From assembly GCA_004298075.1 (NCBI GenBank), contig SCRK01000054.1, forward strand, positions 1 to 50,942: a stretch of DNA of 50,942 nucleotides. The letters are read 5' to 3'. Shown here piece after piece: positions 1 through 15,100 of the stretch (positions within the stretch are counted from its first letter, which is position 1; each line of letters opens with the position of its first letter). Both the position numbers and the translations under genes were made by a program. The DNA comes from a bacterium. Lineage in GTDB: Bacteria; Omnitrophota; Gorgyraeia; Gygaellales; Profunditerraquicolaceae. The notes under the pieces are model-generated. The model was not told the DNA's origin. It worked only from the letters and a program-made list of their open reading frames with translations, and ran no database searches.

Positions 1-2
1 AC

Positions 3-3000
3 TGCTTTACCGCCATGGCCTACACAAAAGGTATGGAGTCTTTTAAGCCGCCTCTAAAGATCTACCATTGGCGCAATAATCCGGGAGGAGACCTGGTAGT
101 ATGCGTGAGCTCGGCTATTGATTGCCGGAGTTTGGAAGCTATGGCGGACAGTATTTACGGCGAGTTCGATAAAGATATAGAAGATTTGATGATGAGGTTG
201 AGTTCCGTTTACGGCGAGGAAACTCTAAACCACATCAAATATTCTCTGGTTGAGGATATTAAATCCAGGCTGAGGGAAATCCTAAGTAAGTTAGGGGAAG
301 ACAATGATCAGATTTTTCTTCCCGTGATCCCTTTGCTTGTACCGGGCATGGGAGGTTCAGGCAAGAGCACATTCACGGATGAAGTGCTCCCGTATATCAG
401 TCAAGAGATCGACAAGTATATAGAAAAATTAACAGGGGAAAAAATTAATAATTTCATCAGGCGCATGGAAAGCGATAATAGCATGACGCAGTTTTTAGAT
501 AGAGCATACGACATAGGCAACCGTAAGCAGTGCGAAGATTTAAGAGACAAATTCCAGGTGCTAAGGTTTATCCGCGGCATGCTAACTGTTTTAAAGAAAA
601 ATAAAAGCGCGCTTATGACGGTTTATGACGGAGATTTGCGCGGCCGCTATAAGGTGGGGTTAAACTGCCATGGAAATATAGTCATATATATTGGAGATAA
701 AGCCAGGATTACCCTGAAAGAAAAGTCTGAGGAGCATTGGGTAAATGTTCTCAGCTTTGAGCTTTTCGAATGGGATGAGGTCGTTAACCAATTCAGATGG
801 AAAGAGCAGGAAGGGTCCCGTCTGCAGAGGATAGTCATTAATCCTAAGAATAAGAGGGAGTTTTTTACTAATCGCATAGAGCTCGACGGTAAGGAATTCA
901 GCACCATAGGTTTTGATAATACAGAATACATTATCGTTCATAATCCTGACGACGGCAGCGCTCGCCTGGTTATCGACTTGCCGTCTTTAGTCAATAAGAC
1001 AAAACTTCGTTCAGGCAAAAGAGAATGCAGGGTGGTGAAGTTTATCAATGACGCGCAAGGTAATCTTTTTGAATACAACGGCCAAAAAAGCAAGGAGCTG
1101 CGCGTAAGGACACTGTATATCCGGGCCACAGAACAAGAGAAAACAATTACACTTTACATGAATGAAGTCCCCGCGATAATTCCTAAACATAAGTGGGGGC
1201 AGGTTGCCATGGTTTTAGAGTCTTACGCAATTAACCTTAACAGATATCGCAATCAGGAGGTTTCAGGAGCAGAAAAAACCGAGATTGTAGAACAATTACC
1301 GGAAGATTTAAAAAAGATTGAAAAAGGCGTGCAAAAATTGACTGAAAAAGGAGAGCAGGAATTGAAATTAGTAATCAAGAATCTTGAGGCACTACGACAG
1401 GAAGCAATTAAGGAAGAGTTCCTTGAACGGGTCATTCCCGGTTCCGGCGTAGTGGAAATTGAAGGCATTATAGCTACTGCTTTTTCTCAAAAGATTTTAG
1501 ATAGCCTCAACGGAGTTTTTAATCCTTCGGAAAACTTTGATTTAATAAGCATTAAGAATGCCGAAGATGAGCAGTTAAGGGATTGGCCTAAAGCCATTGA
1601 GTTGGTAGCGCATTTTCTTTACCGCCTACGCCGGATAGCTCTGGTGCGTGAAAGACAAAGAGGCAGGGTCACTAACGATCCGGATTCCCTGACCGATATA
1701 ATAGAAAAAAGGGTCATTTTGCAAAGGACCGAGGAACGCTTGCTGGCTAACTTGATGTTGGGATGCCCAAGAGCTTATAATCTTAGCTTGGCAGAGCTAA
1801 TCCATGATCTTTATCGCCGCGGAATTCTGGATTCAAAAGAATTTATTAGAGAATTTGGAGAGTTATTAATGCAGAAGTTTGGGTTTAACGTAAAAGAAAT
1901 GAGCAAAGAGCTTTTTAAAACTTGTGAAGACTATATAACTAAAATTATCAGGAATCCCCGCGCCGCTTTTAGCGGAAATAACTTACACCGTTTTAATAAA
2001 AAAGGCCAACCTGATCCCTATTCGTATGAATTCTATACAAGAAGAACACATCTGCGATATGGCCTGGTTTTTGCTTTCCCCGTAGTTTATAAATATTTCC
2101 ACGATACATTTGTTAAAACATTTGAAACGGCTCGCAAGAGATTGCGTGGTTTTATGATTCCCTCTTTAATCTTCTCAGCTCCTGAAGGTACGCCAAAACT
2201 TCACTTAGGCCTGAAAAACAGGATGACTTATGCAATAAAAAAGTTTTTGGTTAAGAGCGCTCCTTACCGTTCTTTGAGAAGTATTTTGCGAGAATGCCAA
2301 CAGCGTGGTGATGTTGAGGAAGCTAGAACAATGATCCAGCGCTTATGGGTGGTTGTCTCTGAGATAGAAGCCCGCGGGGTCCATATTGAGGTGCCGTATT
2401 TTAACCTGTTTGCTACGGATTTAATACTGGACGACAGGACGCAGGAAAGGCTGGTTTTATACCACTTCAACGGCTTGTCTTTAGATGCCGATACTTACAA
2501 GAAAGCCAATTATGCTTATAATTTCGTAGCTAATGATGCCGGGTTGCTTCAGTGGCAGGCGCTGTGCGATATTTATAATCAGGAATTCTTTGATAAGCTT
2601 CCCGAAGAAAAAGAAGAATTTAAGCGGCGATACTTTGAGGTAGGCTTGGAGCGTTGCCAGCAGGTTGACGAACCGAGGAACCTGGATATTCTTGATGACC
2701 AGCTGATCTACATTGAAGAAATGCTGCAAAACGGCAAAGTTTATTCATTGCACAATTCATATCTAGAGAAATATGCCCGTAGCGTTACGCCGGACAAAAG
2801 CAAGCAAGGGAAGCTCTATGTATGGTTGTCATTGTATAAGAGGCATCTTAAACAGCTTAAATTCAAAGCACTGGAAGCGTTAATTGGCGAATTTGGGCAA
2901 GAAGTCCAAAAGAACCCCCGGTTTGTTGATCTGATCCAAAAATACGATATATATGAGGTTTTTAAAGATTTGTATCATCTTGAAGCAGATAGCCGTCAAA

Positions 3001-3137
3001 AACTAGAAACAATGGTTCAGTCTTTGTGGGCTAAGGGTAAATTTACCAGGGATGAGCGGCGCATGTTGGGGGCATGGCTTCTCGGGGACCTGAATTTTTT
3101 TGATTGCGATAAAGGTATCAATAGCAATACTGTTTCG
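3..3137 (+). other. Segment: P-loop NTPase-like N-terminal region plus unrecognised helical region
   Basis: Residues 1-1045 of the window. A hydrophobic strand leads into a Walker A loop, PGMGGSGKST, at 342-371, matching GxxxxGK[ST], so nucleotide binding is likely. A beta-rich stretch with alternating hydrophobic residues follows (about 640-1200), then a charged coiled-coil-like stretch (about 1290-1420) and a long helical region to 3137. I could not assign Walker B with confidence, nor a family to the region after 1200. The true beginning of this segment lies upstream of the window. It may hold more than one protein, because no strict linker motif occurs before the SSPV variant at 3138. Confidence 0.45.
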
Positions 3138-6100
3138 TCCAGTCCGGTTAAGGCACCGCTTCAGATTTTGGATAGTTTTGTTCAAGCAATAAATATGGCA
3201 GAACAACGTTTGGTTGAGGTGCAGCTGCAGCTTTTGCAAAGGAAAGCCGCAGCAGAGTGTATTAAAATATTTAATGACCGCTTGATTGCCCCAGGGAAAA
3301 CTTTCATATTGGCAGAACTTCCTACGGGTGAGTTCTTAATGCAGTTAAGCGCCTTAAAATATGATATCGGCCTTTATCGAATCAGGCGCACTGGAGATTG
3401 GGTTGTTGTGAAAGGAAAGCCGTCAAGCAATAAAATTATGAAAAACTCAGCGCTTAAGACGCTTCTTGAACTTGGCCAAAGCGATATATCTTTGCTTAAT
3501 CACCCTTGCGGTCACACTTATCCTCTTCCTAATGAGATCTATAATGCTTTTTATCGCGGACATAGGTTTAATTATATCATTTCAAATAAAGGAATAAGGT
3601 TTTTTGACCTTAGCCAGATAAGAAATCCCGATACCAAGAAGTTTTTCCTGGAATTAATCCCGGAAGGCGAATTGAGCCATTTTTATTTTGATGTCCAAAA
3701 TTGCCCGGATTTAAAGTGGAACGAAGAATACAGATCATCTGACGCCTGTGTTCAATGGAATATTATTAATAATCTTATCCCATGGAGCAGCTTTAAAGCA
3801 AAAGATATAATTGATCATAAACAATCAGAGTGGATCCAATGGTTAAGCAGCAATAATCCATATGACCGAGTAAAAGCCATACGTTTTGCAAGTCATCTTA
3901 CACCAACAGAGTCAGTAGATGTTATTATTGGCTATTTTAGTGATCCCGAGGATATCGTACGTCTCCAGGCTATTATAGCGTTAGCGCAGATGGTTGAAAA
4001 AAATAGAGGAAACGAGCCTGCGCTGTGCGCCCTAAAACAATGTTTAGATAACGAAGCTGCCCTCCGGGGTTATCTATGTTTCAGAGATATTTACGGGCCA
4101 TACAAAGATTTTGCACAAAGAGGGCTGTTGACCAATCTCAAGCGCATATGCGCTTCGCCTTTACAAGCGATCGAATTTGATTTCCTATTTTTTTATTTCT
4201 CAATGAAAGCGCTTTCAATTACCGGGCCAGTAAGCTTGCCGCGGCGCGTATTAATTACCCCCGCGTTAAAAGCAAGCTCGGCAATAAAAGATAGGGTAGC
4301 CGGGATTTGCGCGCATATACCTTACCTAAGGCATGAAGGGATGCAGGGAGCAGGAGATCTGGCCGGGGTATTAAAGCTACTTGAGTATGCGGCGCTAAGC
4401 GGCCTGCGCATTGTCCAGCTTCTTCCGTTCACCATTTCAAGCTACGGCTATGGGCCTTATTCCGTTGAGGATGACCGCTTAAAAGAGCCGCTTTATATCA
4501 GTATAAATTGGCTGCTTAGATGGATCCCCTGCGAAAAGGCAGCCAGGTATCTCGATGAAAAGCGGGGGGATATCGAACAGGCAAATTCCCTGCAATTCGT
4601 GGATTTTGGCTTTTGCGAGAGAATAAAATTCCCGGCGCTTAGATATATTTGGGAAGAGTTTAACTCTAATCCTGTATATAAATGGTATCATCCGCTTAAG
4701 CTTTCCCAGGCCTCCTTCCATTTATGGCGAAAAATTAAAGACAATATTGACACGCGCCTTCTTTACAGGGTCTTAAAGCGTAAATTTAACTCCGAAATTG
4801 AGAATGGCTGGGATTGGCGGCTTTGGCCTGAAGAATTAAAATTACGTAAGAAGGCTGCCTTGAATGAGGCGAGGAAAGAGTACAGGGGGGAGATGGCATA
4901 TGAACTATTTTGCCAATGGATATTCGCCAAACAATTCCGGGAAATAAGGCGTTTCGCCGGGAGCAATAACGTTAAACTTATGTGCGATGTGCCGTTTTCT
5001 CCGGAAGGCGCGGATGTGTGGATGTATCCCGAGGCCTTTGACCTTAAGCCGCCTGATTTTAAGCGTAAGCTTAGCTGTGGGGTGGCTTCCGACATGTTCA
5101 GCCGGAACGGGCAATACTGGCAATTCTATTATTATACCTGGGAAAAAATCAAGGCGATGTGGTTCTGGGCCGCGCGTTTTATCAGCCGCTGGCTTGAGGG
5201 AATAAAGATACTGCGTTTTGATCATAATTTAGGGGCGTATAGGACCTATGTGTATACAGAGATTGAGCTGACCTTAAAAAGGCTGGGGGTATGCGGCCAT
5301 ATTGAAAATGCCATGGAGGAGGGTTTCTTCCATCCCGGGAAGAGGGAGGCTATTGCCCGGGAGGCATATTTGAGCATTTTAAACAAAGCCTACGAGTCTG
5401 CCGCGCTTGCCGCATATCGCGATTATATTTTTGAAAGCGGCGGAAAATTACGAGAATCCGGCATGGTTTTTATCGCGCGCGAAGCTAAGAATGGCGCTCA
5501 TATGCAGGGTGGTTTATGGTTTAACCCCGGGGAGGTGACCGAACAAAAGATCTTTAACAAAAAACCGAATTGGGATTTCATACGCATATCCGATAATAAT
5601 GAACGGCGGGAGGATGAGATCTCTTCTCCCGACCTGGATCATTTTAGGTGTTATCTTTTCCCCGCTGATACCGCAAATTTACCCCGCCCTGATGACATAG
5701 TAAAATTCGGCTTCTTTATTCCCGGCCCGGGGAGAAAGCTTAACCTTTTGTTAAAATGGCTGGGTAAATTATTCGGCGCCACACTAGTGGTTGAAGCCTT
5801 GGGGTTACTTACGGATTGGATCAGTGAAGATCTGGAGAAAAGCGGGGTGATAAACTATGTCCCGGCTATCTATGGCTTGACCCCATGGGATACCGGGAAC
5901 AGGTACTATTTCCCTAATCATAAGAAAGAAGCTTTTGCCACTTTGGCTTTGCATGATTCTCCGACCCCTAAATCCACCTGGGAAGAATGGCGTAATATTG
6001 CCGGCTCCGAAGCAGAGGCGAAGCAGAGGCGTCAGCAGATACTTGATTGGTTATGGCCGGGCAAAATGGCGCTGGCAGAGGATCATCAGGAATTCGGGGC

Positions 6101-9100
6101 GGATCTGCACAAGGATATTCTTTTGAAGACTTTTCAGTCTCCTGCTTCAATGGTTGTTATTTTGATGTCGGACCTCCTTAATCAGGGCGAAGAGGGGCGC
6201 ATTAATAACCCTGATCCTAAATCAAGCCATCCCAATTGGCGCGCGCGCATGCCCAAAGAGTGCACTATAGATGACTTGCTGGGGGCGGTTCGGAAGAAAG
6301 CCGTTACGGAGAAGGCGCAAGTTGTGCCGGATCTTTTGAATTGGCTGCTGGAAGAATCCGGGCGCAAAACCGCTGCTTCTTCCGTATGCGTAACCTCCGG
6401 CATTTCCTCTTGCGGGCAATCTCCTGCCGGCTGCCTTTTGAATACGCGCTTATCTATCACAAATTCAGCAGCGCACTCACGTCTAATGATCAATCCGCAG
6501 AATGAACTTTCAATCTTGTTCAACGCCTCAAGCGGGATCGTGCGCGCGGGGCCGGTAACTCCAAACTTGTTCACTTCCGGCGCATTAGCCTTGGCAAGTT
6601 CCCCTCAAAGCGATCCAGAGCCAAAGAGCGATGACGAGCAGTTAGGGCTGGTTGCTATCTTCAGCGCCTTAACCGAAGGCTGCGTATATGATCACAGCGC
6701 AGGCCAATTTACCGTAAGCCCCGAGAGAATAATACGGAATTTGGAGAGCGCCGAAAAGAGCCTAACTGCGCTTAATATCCCCTCAACAATATATGGGCAT
6801 GGATTTTCCACCCAGCCTCCAATTATTTCCCGCCTGAACCATGGATTAGACTATCACGGCATCCATAACATGATCCAGGAAGACAAGATCGTTAATATCA
6901 GCGTTAAAGATTATCACATGCTGAAGAAATTATTGCCATTTTTAGGGGAGCTAAAAAATGAAGAGGCACAGTTTGGGGCGGGCAACTTAGATATCCGGGG
7001 CATTACCTCTTATTTTGAAGCGAAAGCGTTAGGGCGCTGTTTATATGACGGAGGCAACCTGGAATCATTTATGAAATTGCTGGAAAAAGGAGAAAAGCCC
7101 ATACTTGGAGATTACCTTAAAGGGATTTTACCTGATTTTGGCGTGAGGCCGGAGGATGGTTTTGAGATCATTGACGCGCGCGAGATAGATAAAAGGCATA
7201 TCTTCCTGACCGTCCTCCTCCACGGCCGTACCGTAATTTCCCTGACTATGGGGTATCCGACCAAATACGCCGACTACGAGTATGAAGGAAGGACCATCCG
7301 GCAGAGGGAAGGAGCCGGCAATGTTTTTTCACCGGATTTCAACGAAGAAGGAAGGCCTGTTCTTTGTAAAGGAATAGACAGGGAGCGCCTCAAGGAGAGC
7401 ATTAAGCGTATGCATGAAAAAGGGAAAAAGGCGCTCTTTGATTTCGTTGCCTGGCCGTCCATAGCTTTTCTCAATGATGATACTTACGTTTATTGCGTTC
7501 ATCATCCTGTTGACCGGAATATGCCGGATGAGCGTTTACTTAGCGAGAGAGGATACAAAGGAGTAAGATTGCATTTAACTAACGGCGACAAAGTCTACGT
7601 GCAAAGAAGAGGAGAGGGCGAGTCGCAGGATCAGTTAGACCCGAATTTTGATCTGCGCACACCTGTCAACGGAAAATTGGAGCCGCCGGGGTATTTCTGG
7701 CAGCGTTTCTATACCCGTTGGATACTCTACCTGATCAAGGAATTCGGTTTTGACGGGGCAAGAGTTGACCTGGCCCATAACTTGAACCACGGCGGAGACT
7801 ACATCATGTTCCAAAGCATACTTTTTAATGTTAAACGCCATGCCTGGATAGATCTTAGAAAGAAGGTTTTCTTTATTCTCGAGACCTATAGGCCTGAAGA
7901 CCGCGATATGTTTGAGCGTTGGAACGGAGAATATTGGTCAAGAAGAGGAGAGCCGTGGCTTAATCAGCTTAAAGCTGATTTTGTGGCGATGAAGGATAAA
8001 ATACGCCATCACTTCCTGACCTTGCAGGACCTTTTCTCGAACATTTTCGGGAAGGAGCTGGGGATTTTAAAGGAGCTGGGAGAAGGCCTTATAATGGGCC
8101 AGGACCGTGAATTTCAGGCATTCCAGCACGATTTCACGGCAACATTAATGGCCTCCGGAACTACCGGGGAGCGCTTACGCAAGCTTGCGGATGGCCAACA
8201 GGATGAGGTTCCATATACCTTTATCCGTTCATACTTTAAGGGCGTCTACGATAATATTGAAAGGCGGGAGTCGGTGGTAAACTTGATGAATTCGCTGGAA
8301 TGGTTCATCAACAACCGCCATAAACTGGTGCTCGTGATCGCTAATTACGATGAACGTTCTTTGGTGGATCTGATACCGGATGAAGCTGTACGTCTGGAAT
8401 TCATTGAGGTGTTCCTCTATTTCGTAAAAGCAGGTTACGATGTGCTTATTAGCTTCCGGGATATTAAAGAGCAGGTAGGGGAGAATATCCCTGTTCCCGG
8501 AGGCAAGGGCACGGTAATAAACGGAGATGCCGATTACATCGTTTGGGAAACGCATCGTCATCCCCCGCAGGCCGAATTCATAAGAAATCTTGAGGTTCTT
8601 CTGGGGGATCAATTGTCCGAGGCGCGTTTTTATCAAAAGATGACGGATACGGAAGATATCAGGATAGATGAAGTTTCCCTGGATAGAGGTCAGAATAAGC
8701 TTGTATTCAGAAATGAGCATAAGGATATCAGGGTATTTGATCTCGCTTCGATGATGGAGCGTCTCAAGGCCTCGTCTTCTATTACGGATCCATTAGGGTT
8801 GCGGCAGGGTGAAATTATAATAACTGGTTACCTCTCCGTGGCTGGTGGGGACCAGTTCCCTGTCGCAGCCCTTTCAAAAGGTTCATCTTCTGCTTTGCTG
8901 TCCCTAAGAAAGGTAATACTCGTAACAGCCATTCTCGGCAGCATACTTTTATTCGGTCCTTTACCTGCACTGACCGGTTTGTGCCTGGCGGTCCATATCA
9001 GCCTATCTCGCAGTTTGCTTAGGTCCAATAAAGAATTCAGGGAAAATAGGCCGCAAAAGCCCGTGAAATTAGCAATAAAGTACGCGGGCAGGAAAATACT

Positions 9101-12100
9101 TAGGAATGTCAGGATTAATTTTACAGAATTATCTAAGAAGATCAAGCAGCATCTTGCCGCAGAATCAGAAATCGGGGCAAGCATGAGCGTCATTCAGGAA
9201 AAGTTAAATAAATTCCAGGAGCTAAAAGAAAGCTTAATCAATTCGATATTAAATGAGCACATGGCGACAAAAACGGTTTGTCTTGCTTTATTGAAAAAAG
9301 TCCAGGAAGAATGCCCTCTCACTGAAATAGGCTCTGAAGGCGTCTCTTCGGCCGCCTCCAGTCCTTTAGCTACGGTATACCCGGCTTTTACCACCGTAAG
9401 AAATAGCGAGAGGGGGATGCCGGTTGTAAAAATCACATTGAGAAATACCGACAAGAGAGGGAGTCTGCTTCTACCGGACGATATAAAAGTACTTAGTGAC
9501 ACGGCTTATCCAATCAATGAATTAAACGATATCCGCATGCGGATAATAGATACTTTTGATGCTGTTTGGCCGCTTTCGGAGAATCGCCCCATTATGGAGC
9601 GCAGCTTCATTATCCATCCTTGTCTTCCCATACGTGGTCACCGCGATCATACCTATTTGTGCGTCAGCACTAAGAATAACTTTTACTTGGCTCACGCTCT
9701 TTTCAGGCAAACCCTGCCTATTGAATTTAAGCAGGTTGTTTTGAAGTATAGAGGCTGGCGTACCTTGACCTTTGAAATACCTTTAGAGATATTAGAAAGT
9801 CACCGCTTAACTCTATGCCAAAGAGAAAAATACGGGATAATCTCGGAAGATGACTGGATTGCGGAATTACTGGAATACGTGAGGTTTAAGATATTTGTTA
9901 TCGGCGAGGAATTCACCCGTTCTCCATTCACCCGGTTCAGCGCTTCGCCGCTGGAGGGAGGGATGCAGAATTACTTTGTGAAAACCGCGGGAAGAAAAGG
10001 GAAAACAGGGCCATCAGCTTATTCTTCTTTTTCTGCGAGATACGATTATGGAGCGTTGGTAATGGGATTGTATAGATTTGAAAGGATAAATGGGGGCAGC
10101 CCAATTCAGGATGGGAGAAATTATCCGGAGCTGCGCGCTAATATCGCCAGAATCTTAGGGAAATCCGGATATCCGGCCCTGGCGGATATATTTTTTGATA
10201 CTTCCTCCCCGCTTTCAGCAAAAATGGCAATCCAGCAAACTCATGTAAAGAAATTGCAAGTTTGGCAGTCTAAATATGAAGATTGGAATGAAGTCGCGGA
10301 AATTGTCCCGGATTTAGTCAAGTTCAACGGCATTAATGGTTATGGGCGTTATCTAACGGAGGATGAGATAAATGCTTTGGCACAAAAAGTGCAGAACGGT
10401 AATAAAGCTGCAAGAGAGGTGCTCATTCTGACAAGGCGTGCCCAGGTTGCCGGCGCAGTAGAGAGATTTATTTTTGAGAATCCCTGTTTTAGTCGCGATG
10501 ACAAAGATGACCTTATGCAAATTGCAACATTCGGCAATGGAAAAGGCGTTGGTGGTCTTGCCCGGGCAGTAGAGCTTTTTGACCCGGATAACGGAGGGCT
10601 TTTTTCTGCATACGCTAAAATGTGGATTAAGTCGGCCTTATCACAAGGATTGCGCAGGCGGTTAAAGAACAAAGTGCGGCCTTTTGATTACGATCCGAAT
10701 GGATCCCGGGAAGGCGGCCCGGTTAACCGCATATCCGAAACAAAATGTTTATTTGAGGATGCATTGGAAGCTGATCTATCTGCGCATTTGCAGGAAGCTA
10801 TCCGGTATTTATCATGGACAATCTCGGCCAGAGATAAGGATATTTTAATTAGCCACATTAATGACGAGTCTAACCCCGCTATAGGTAAACGTCATAAAAT
10901 AAGCAATGAGAGGGTCCGGCAGATATTAGATAGGACGACGCAACAGCTTAAGGAGATGGTCCGCTCTGGCAAATACGCATTGATAAAGGCATTAGTTGGC
11001 ACGAAGGTGAGTGTTCCGGCAGTAAGCAAGCAATTTAATATCCCAGCTACTACACTTTATGTCCGGATTAAGGCCCATGGCATATCCCTGCCGGAATTGC
11101 GCAAACAGCTCATTTTAGAGTTAGGAAAGAATACGGGATTCGAAGCGGATGAAATGGCCGCGGAGCTTGGCATAACCAAAGAGTCTCTCTTTGACAGAAT
11201 GAAAAAACTGGGTATTCCGTGGCTAGAGGCAAAACATGCTTACGAAAAAGAATGGTTAATGCCGGCTTTAGCCAGTTGCGGAGGCAATATCTCTGAAGCG
11301 GCCAGGAAGCTTGTTATTGCCGAACAATGCTTACGTAAAAAGTTAGAGCCGTATAAATCAGAGCTAAAGGAAATGCGGCGCCAGGCTCTATTGGAAAGAA
11401 GAGTGGCAAGAAGAATGACAATCCTGCATGCCCTGGATGAAGCTGATTACAGCGTACCGCGTGCCGCGGCATTATTAAGCATGAGTACCGACACTCTATA
11501 TCAGAACATAAGCGATTTGGGCGTTGATTTAAATGCAGGAAAGAAAGCACGCGATAAGAAATGGCAGGATGAGCAGAGAGCAGAAATAACCGCCGCCTTG
11601 GAAGCAGCCGGATATGATATTTCCAAAGCAGCGAGGATGCTCGTGGTAAATCTTAACACCTTGCGTTGGCGAATAAAGAGCCATAAGATTGACGTGCAAA
11701 CTGGAAGGCAATCATATCTAAAAAGAATAAAGGCGGAAGAGCGGGCGCGTATTACAGAAGCTCTCATCTTTTGCGGTAACAGGGTAAGCCTTGTTTCCCG
11801 GTTCCTCAAGATCTCCAAAGATATTTTATATGATAGGATAAAAATTTACGGTATCGATATAAGCAATAAAGAACTCCTCAGACAGATTAACCATATTTTT
11901 GTTTCTAGCTTGTCTTTGCCGCCTTTAGTTGAGGACAATGCTATTTTCCCGGTGGTCGATTCGCCCAGTACAAACCTTTTTAAGCTCATAAACGAAACCC
12001 CCGAGTTCCTTTATCCGGGCTGTAGCGCTTCGCCCGTAACTTTAATAGGAGGAAAATGGATAAGTCAAAATAGCAATGAGATATTAAATATCGCGATCCA

Positions 12101-15100
12101 AGAAGATTCTGCGCCGGAATTGGTCATGGATAAGAGCGATAGCATGGAAAGAATAGGGAAGGTTGATTTCCACATTATTAATAAACTGGATATTCAAGTA
12201 ATAAATATCGAAATTGAGGATGTATTCTTAGGCAGAAAGCATTCATATGATCTTCTTGATTGCCTATTTTTATATTATTATCTGCAGGGGGCGTTTTCTT
12301 TTGAAGTTGTGAAAGTTCTTAATCCCCTTATCGCAAGAATGTTAATTAATATATATGGCTTTGATGCATATTTTAAGGACCGCAGAGTTGCTGCGGTTAT
12401 TGGAGAGAGCAAGGAGGGGGGGAAGGCCCAGATATATTTTGAGGATTGGATGGGTGAAGATATTCTGGAGAGGAATCTTTATGTAGGAGACATATTATTG
12501 GAATTAGAGGTTGTACAAAATACTCCCGTGCCCGGGACTAAGATCTATATAGGAGACCGCTATCATTTAAGGGACGAAGTACTCTTTAAGTCCAGGATGC
12601 AGCAGGTTATACGCAGGTGGACTGGCATCAGCGATTTTATGGTAAAAGGACCAATCGGCTCTTCCCCGCTTGCCTCCGCGCAAGGAGAGAGAAGGAGCGC
12701 AGAAGGGCTCCTGCCCAGTCTTTCCATTAAAAATGGCGCCAGGGTAGTAAAATGGGATAATTTCTACGAACTCGTATGCGCTTCGCCGGTAGTTTCTCCT
12801 TTCCGTAATTTTCTTTCTCATGCCCAAAGGACAAGAGCTTTGTTCAGGTCTATATGGTCAGCCAATGCGCCTCCGCTGATTATCGCCGCTATTTTATCAG
12901 TGTTTCTTTCTGCTCCCGCCTCCGCCAATTATTCTAAAACTTCCACAATCCCTTCAAGAGAGGAGTTAATCGAGAAGATAAGACAAAATGATGCCGATAA
13001 GATACGCCTTCTTGATGTCCTCATCAAATCCGGTTTAACCAGTGAATTAGCAGAAGCCATAATTGACCTTAAGATAAGCTGGCAGCAGGCATATGAGCTT
13101 GGCTGCAAGTTGCGGGATAATTACAAAAAAGGCATTTTAATGCTTACCGGTGGTAGGCTTCCGGAAGCAAAGGAGGTATTCTTAAAGATACTGGGCATGG
13201 AGAAAAGAATCGCGCCCGTCCATTATTCTTTGGGGATAATAGAGCTCGCCTTGAATAATCCCGAAGAGACCAGGCGCTACGCGGAAACAGCGATAAAATT
13301 GGAGCCGGGACATCCGCTAGGATATGAGTTGTTAGGGTATGCCTACATCGCTTTGGCCGTTAAAAAAGAGCAAGAAGGCGCAAGCTTGAAAGAAATTATC
13401 TTCTGTTATCGGCAGGGTATTCATAATCTAGAAAAGGAGATAAGATTGTTCCCTTCATCGGGGTATGGTGTTAAAGACCTGATAGGGAAAGTACGGGAGG
13501 TTATCCAGGGGTTGGAGGGCACATCTCCTGGGAGGCAACCGCTAAAACATGGCCCTGTTTTGAAAGAGAATAAACCGCAAGACAGCCCTGACAATAACCG
13601 CCGTAGCGGCTCCTCGCCTATTTCAGTAGGATTTCTGACAATCCCTGATTATGCGGATATTTTAGACACTATTAAGGCGATAGGAATGGCGACGAGGCAT
13701 TATAACGAGAGACAGTATCGTGCTATTAGGCGCTTTTCGGTTCCGGAAGGAAAAGTCGTTTGCGCTTCGCCGTTGGCATACGGGAAATATCCCGGTATCC
13801 CCTTCTACCCGGTTGGGATACCCGTTGATCTGGATGATTATTTTAAACTGCACTATCCTCGCGGTTTCAGTGTAAAAACTAAGGTAGCTTTTGTCAGAAT
13901 AAAAGATGCGCTCAACCTATTCTTGCCGGATGATTTTAGCGCAATATTAGAAGGAAAAATCAACCATATCCTGAAGATCGCAAAAGGGTATTATCCTAAT
14001 GGTCCTTCTCGCGATGGGCTGGTATTTAAAACCCCCGGTATAAGCTTAACCCGTATGAAATCCATGGTTATTACGACTGATATAGAGTCAAATTTTAGCG
14101 AAAGTTATTTAGAAGGCTGCAGTTTAATCATTCGCCTGGTCCGTCAGACAGAGTTGCTCCTTGATATAATCCAGGCTGGCTCGCAAGAAGACGGCATAAT
14201 AGTGCGCGCAGGATCCCCCCTGGGGAATACTCGTGATGATTTATTATTTGCTCTGGATGGCTTGCAAAAAGAGATCGGCCTTGAAATATCTCTTCTGGTT
14301 CTGCGTGTAGGTCTATGGTTAGGCCTGCCGATAGAGGAATTTTCCGCCAATGCTGAATCTCTGGTTAAGGGGATGAAAAGTTGGGATAGCCATAAGAAGA
14401 TCGCCATATTTTGGGCTTTAAGGGATTCCGCGAACAGGCTCCCCAGAGATGATGAAAAATCCTTACCCCTGACAATAGCAAAACCTTTGTTTGATTTAAG
14501 CGAAAATGAACTAAGCGCATTGAATATGGCATTGGCAAATTCCGGTTGGAAACTCCACAGGATCGGCGAGGGTTCGGTAGAGTTGATGCCGGCGGCTATA
14601 TTTGTCGTAGAGGACCTGATCAAGAAAGAGCTTGGCGAATATGAATACGAGAGGTTATTCGGGATTTTAGGCAGGTTCAATGACTTCAGGGAGAAGTTAC
14701 TAAGATTAGCCGCTATTGGCAGGGAACTTGCTGGCAGCTTAGAGCCGGAGAGGCAATTCTCTTCTTCCTCTATCGGGGTATCTACCTTTGAGCAGCCGGA
14801 TTTTGAAGAGTTATTTTTTAACCACTCTAATCTCGAGCGGCTTTTTAATTCCGGAGAGAGGCAAGTTATATATTTGGCGGAAAGAGGCTGGGGTATAGGC
14901 GAGATTACGTCAATAGGCGGGGCTTTACCGAAGATAAGGTTCCCAAGCACAAAGCCCGCAGAGAGGGAGTTCAATAGAGCCGAGATATTAAGGTCCGGTC
15001 AGCTTCTTAGGGGGGAATACCATGACCTCTACGTAAAATATAGTAGGTCTCAAGCAAAACTGTTGCCTAAGAAGCCCCTTGGGCGGACACGGCATGAAAC

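Noticed and set aside
8229..8720. Antisense open frame of about 163 codons
   Set aside because: Lies opposite the GH13-like region, where the sense frame keeps catalytic motifs. No family features of its own.
14144..14974. Longest antisense open frame, about 276 codons
   Set aside because: Ser/Ile/Pro-rich low-information translation lying opposite the continuous giant frame, with no recognisable motif. It is a shadow of the sense codons.
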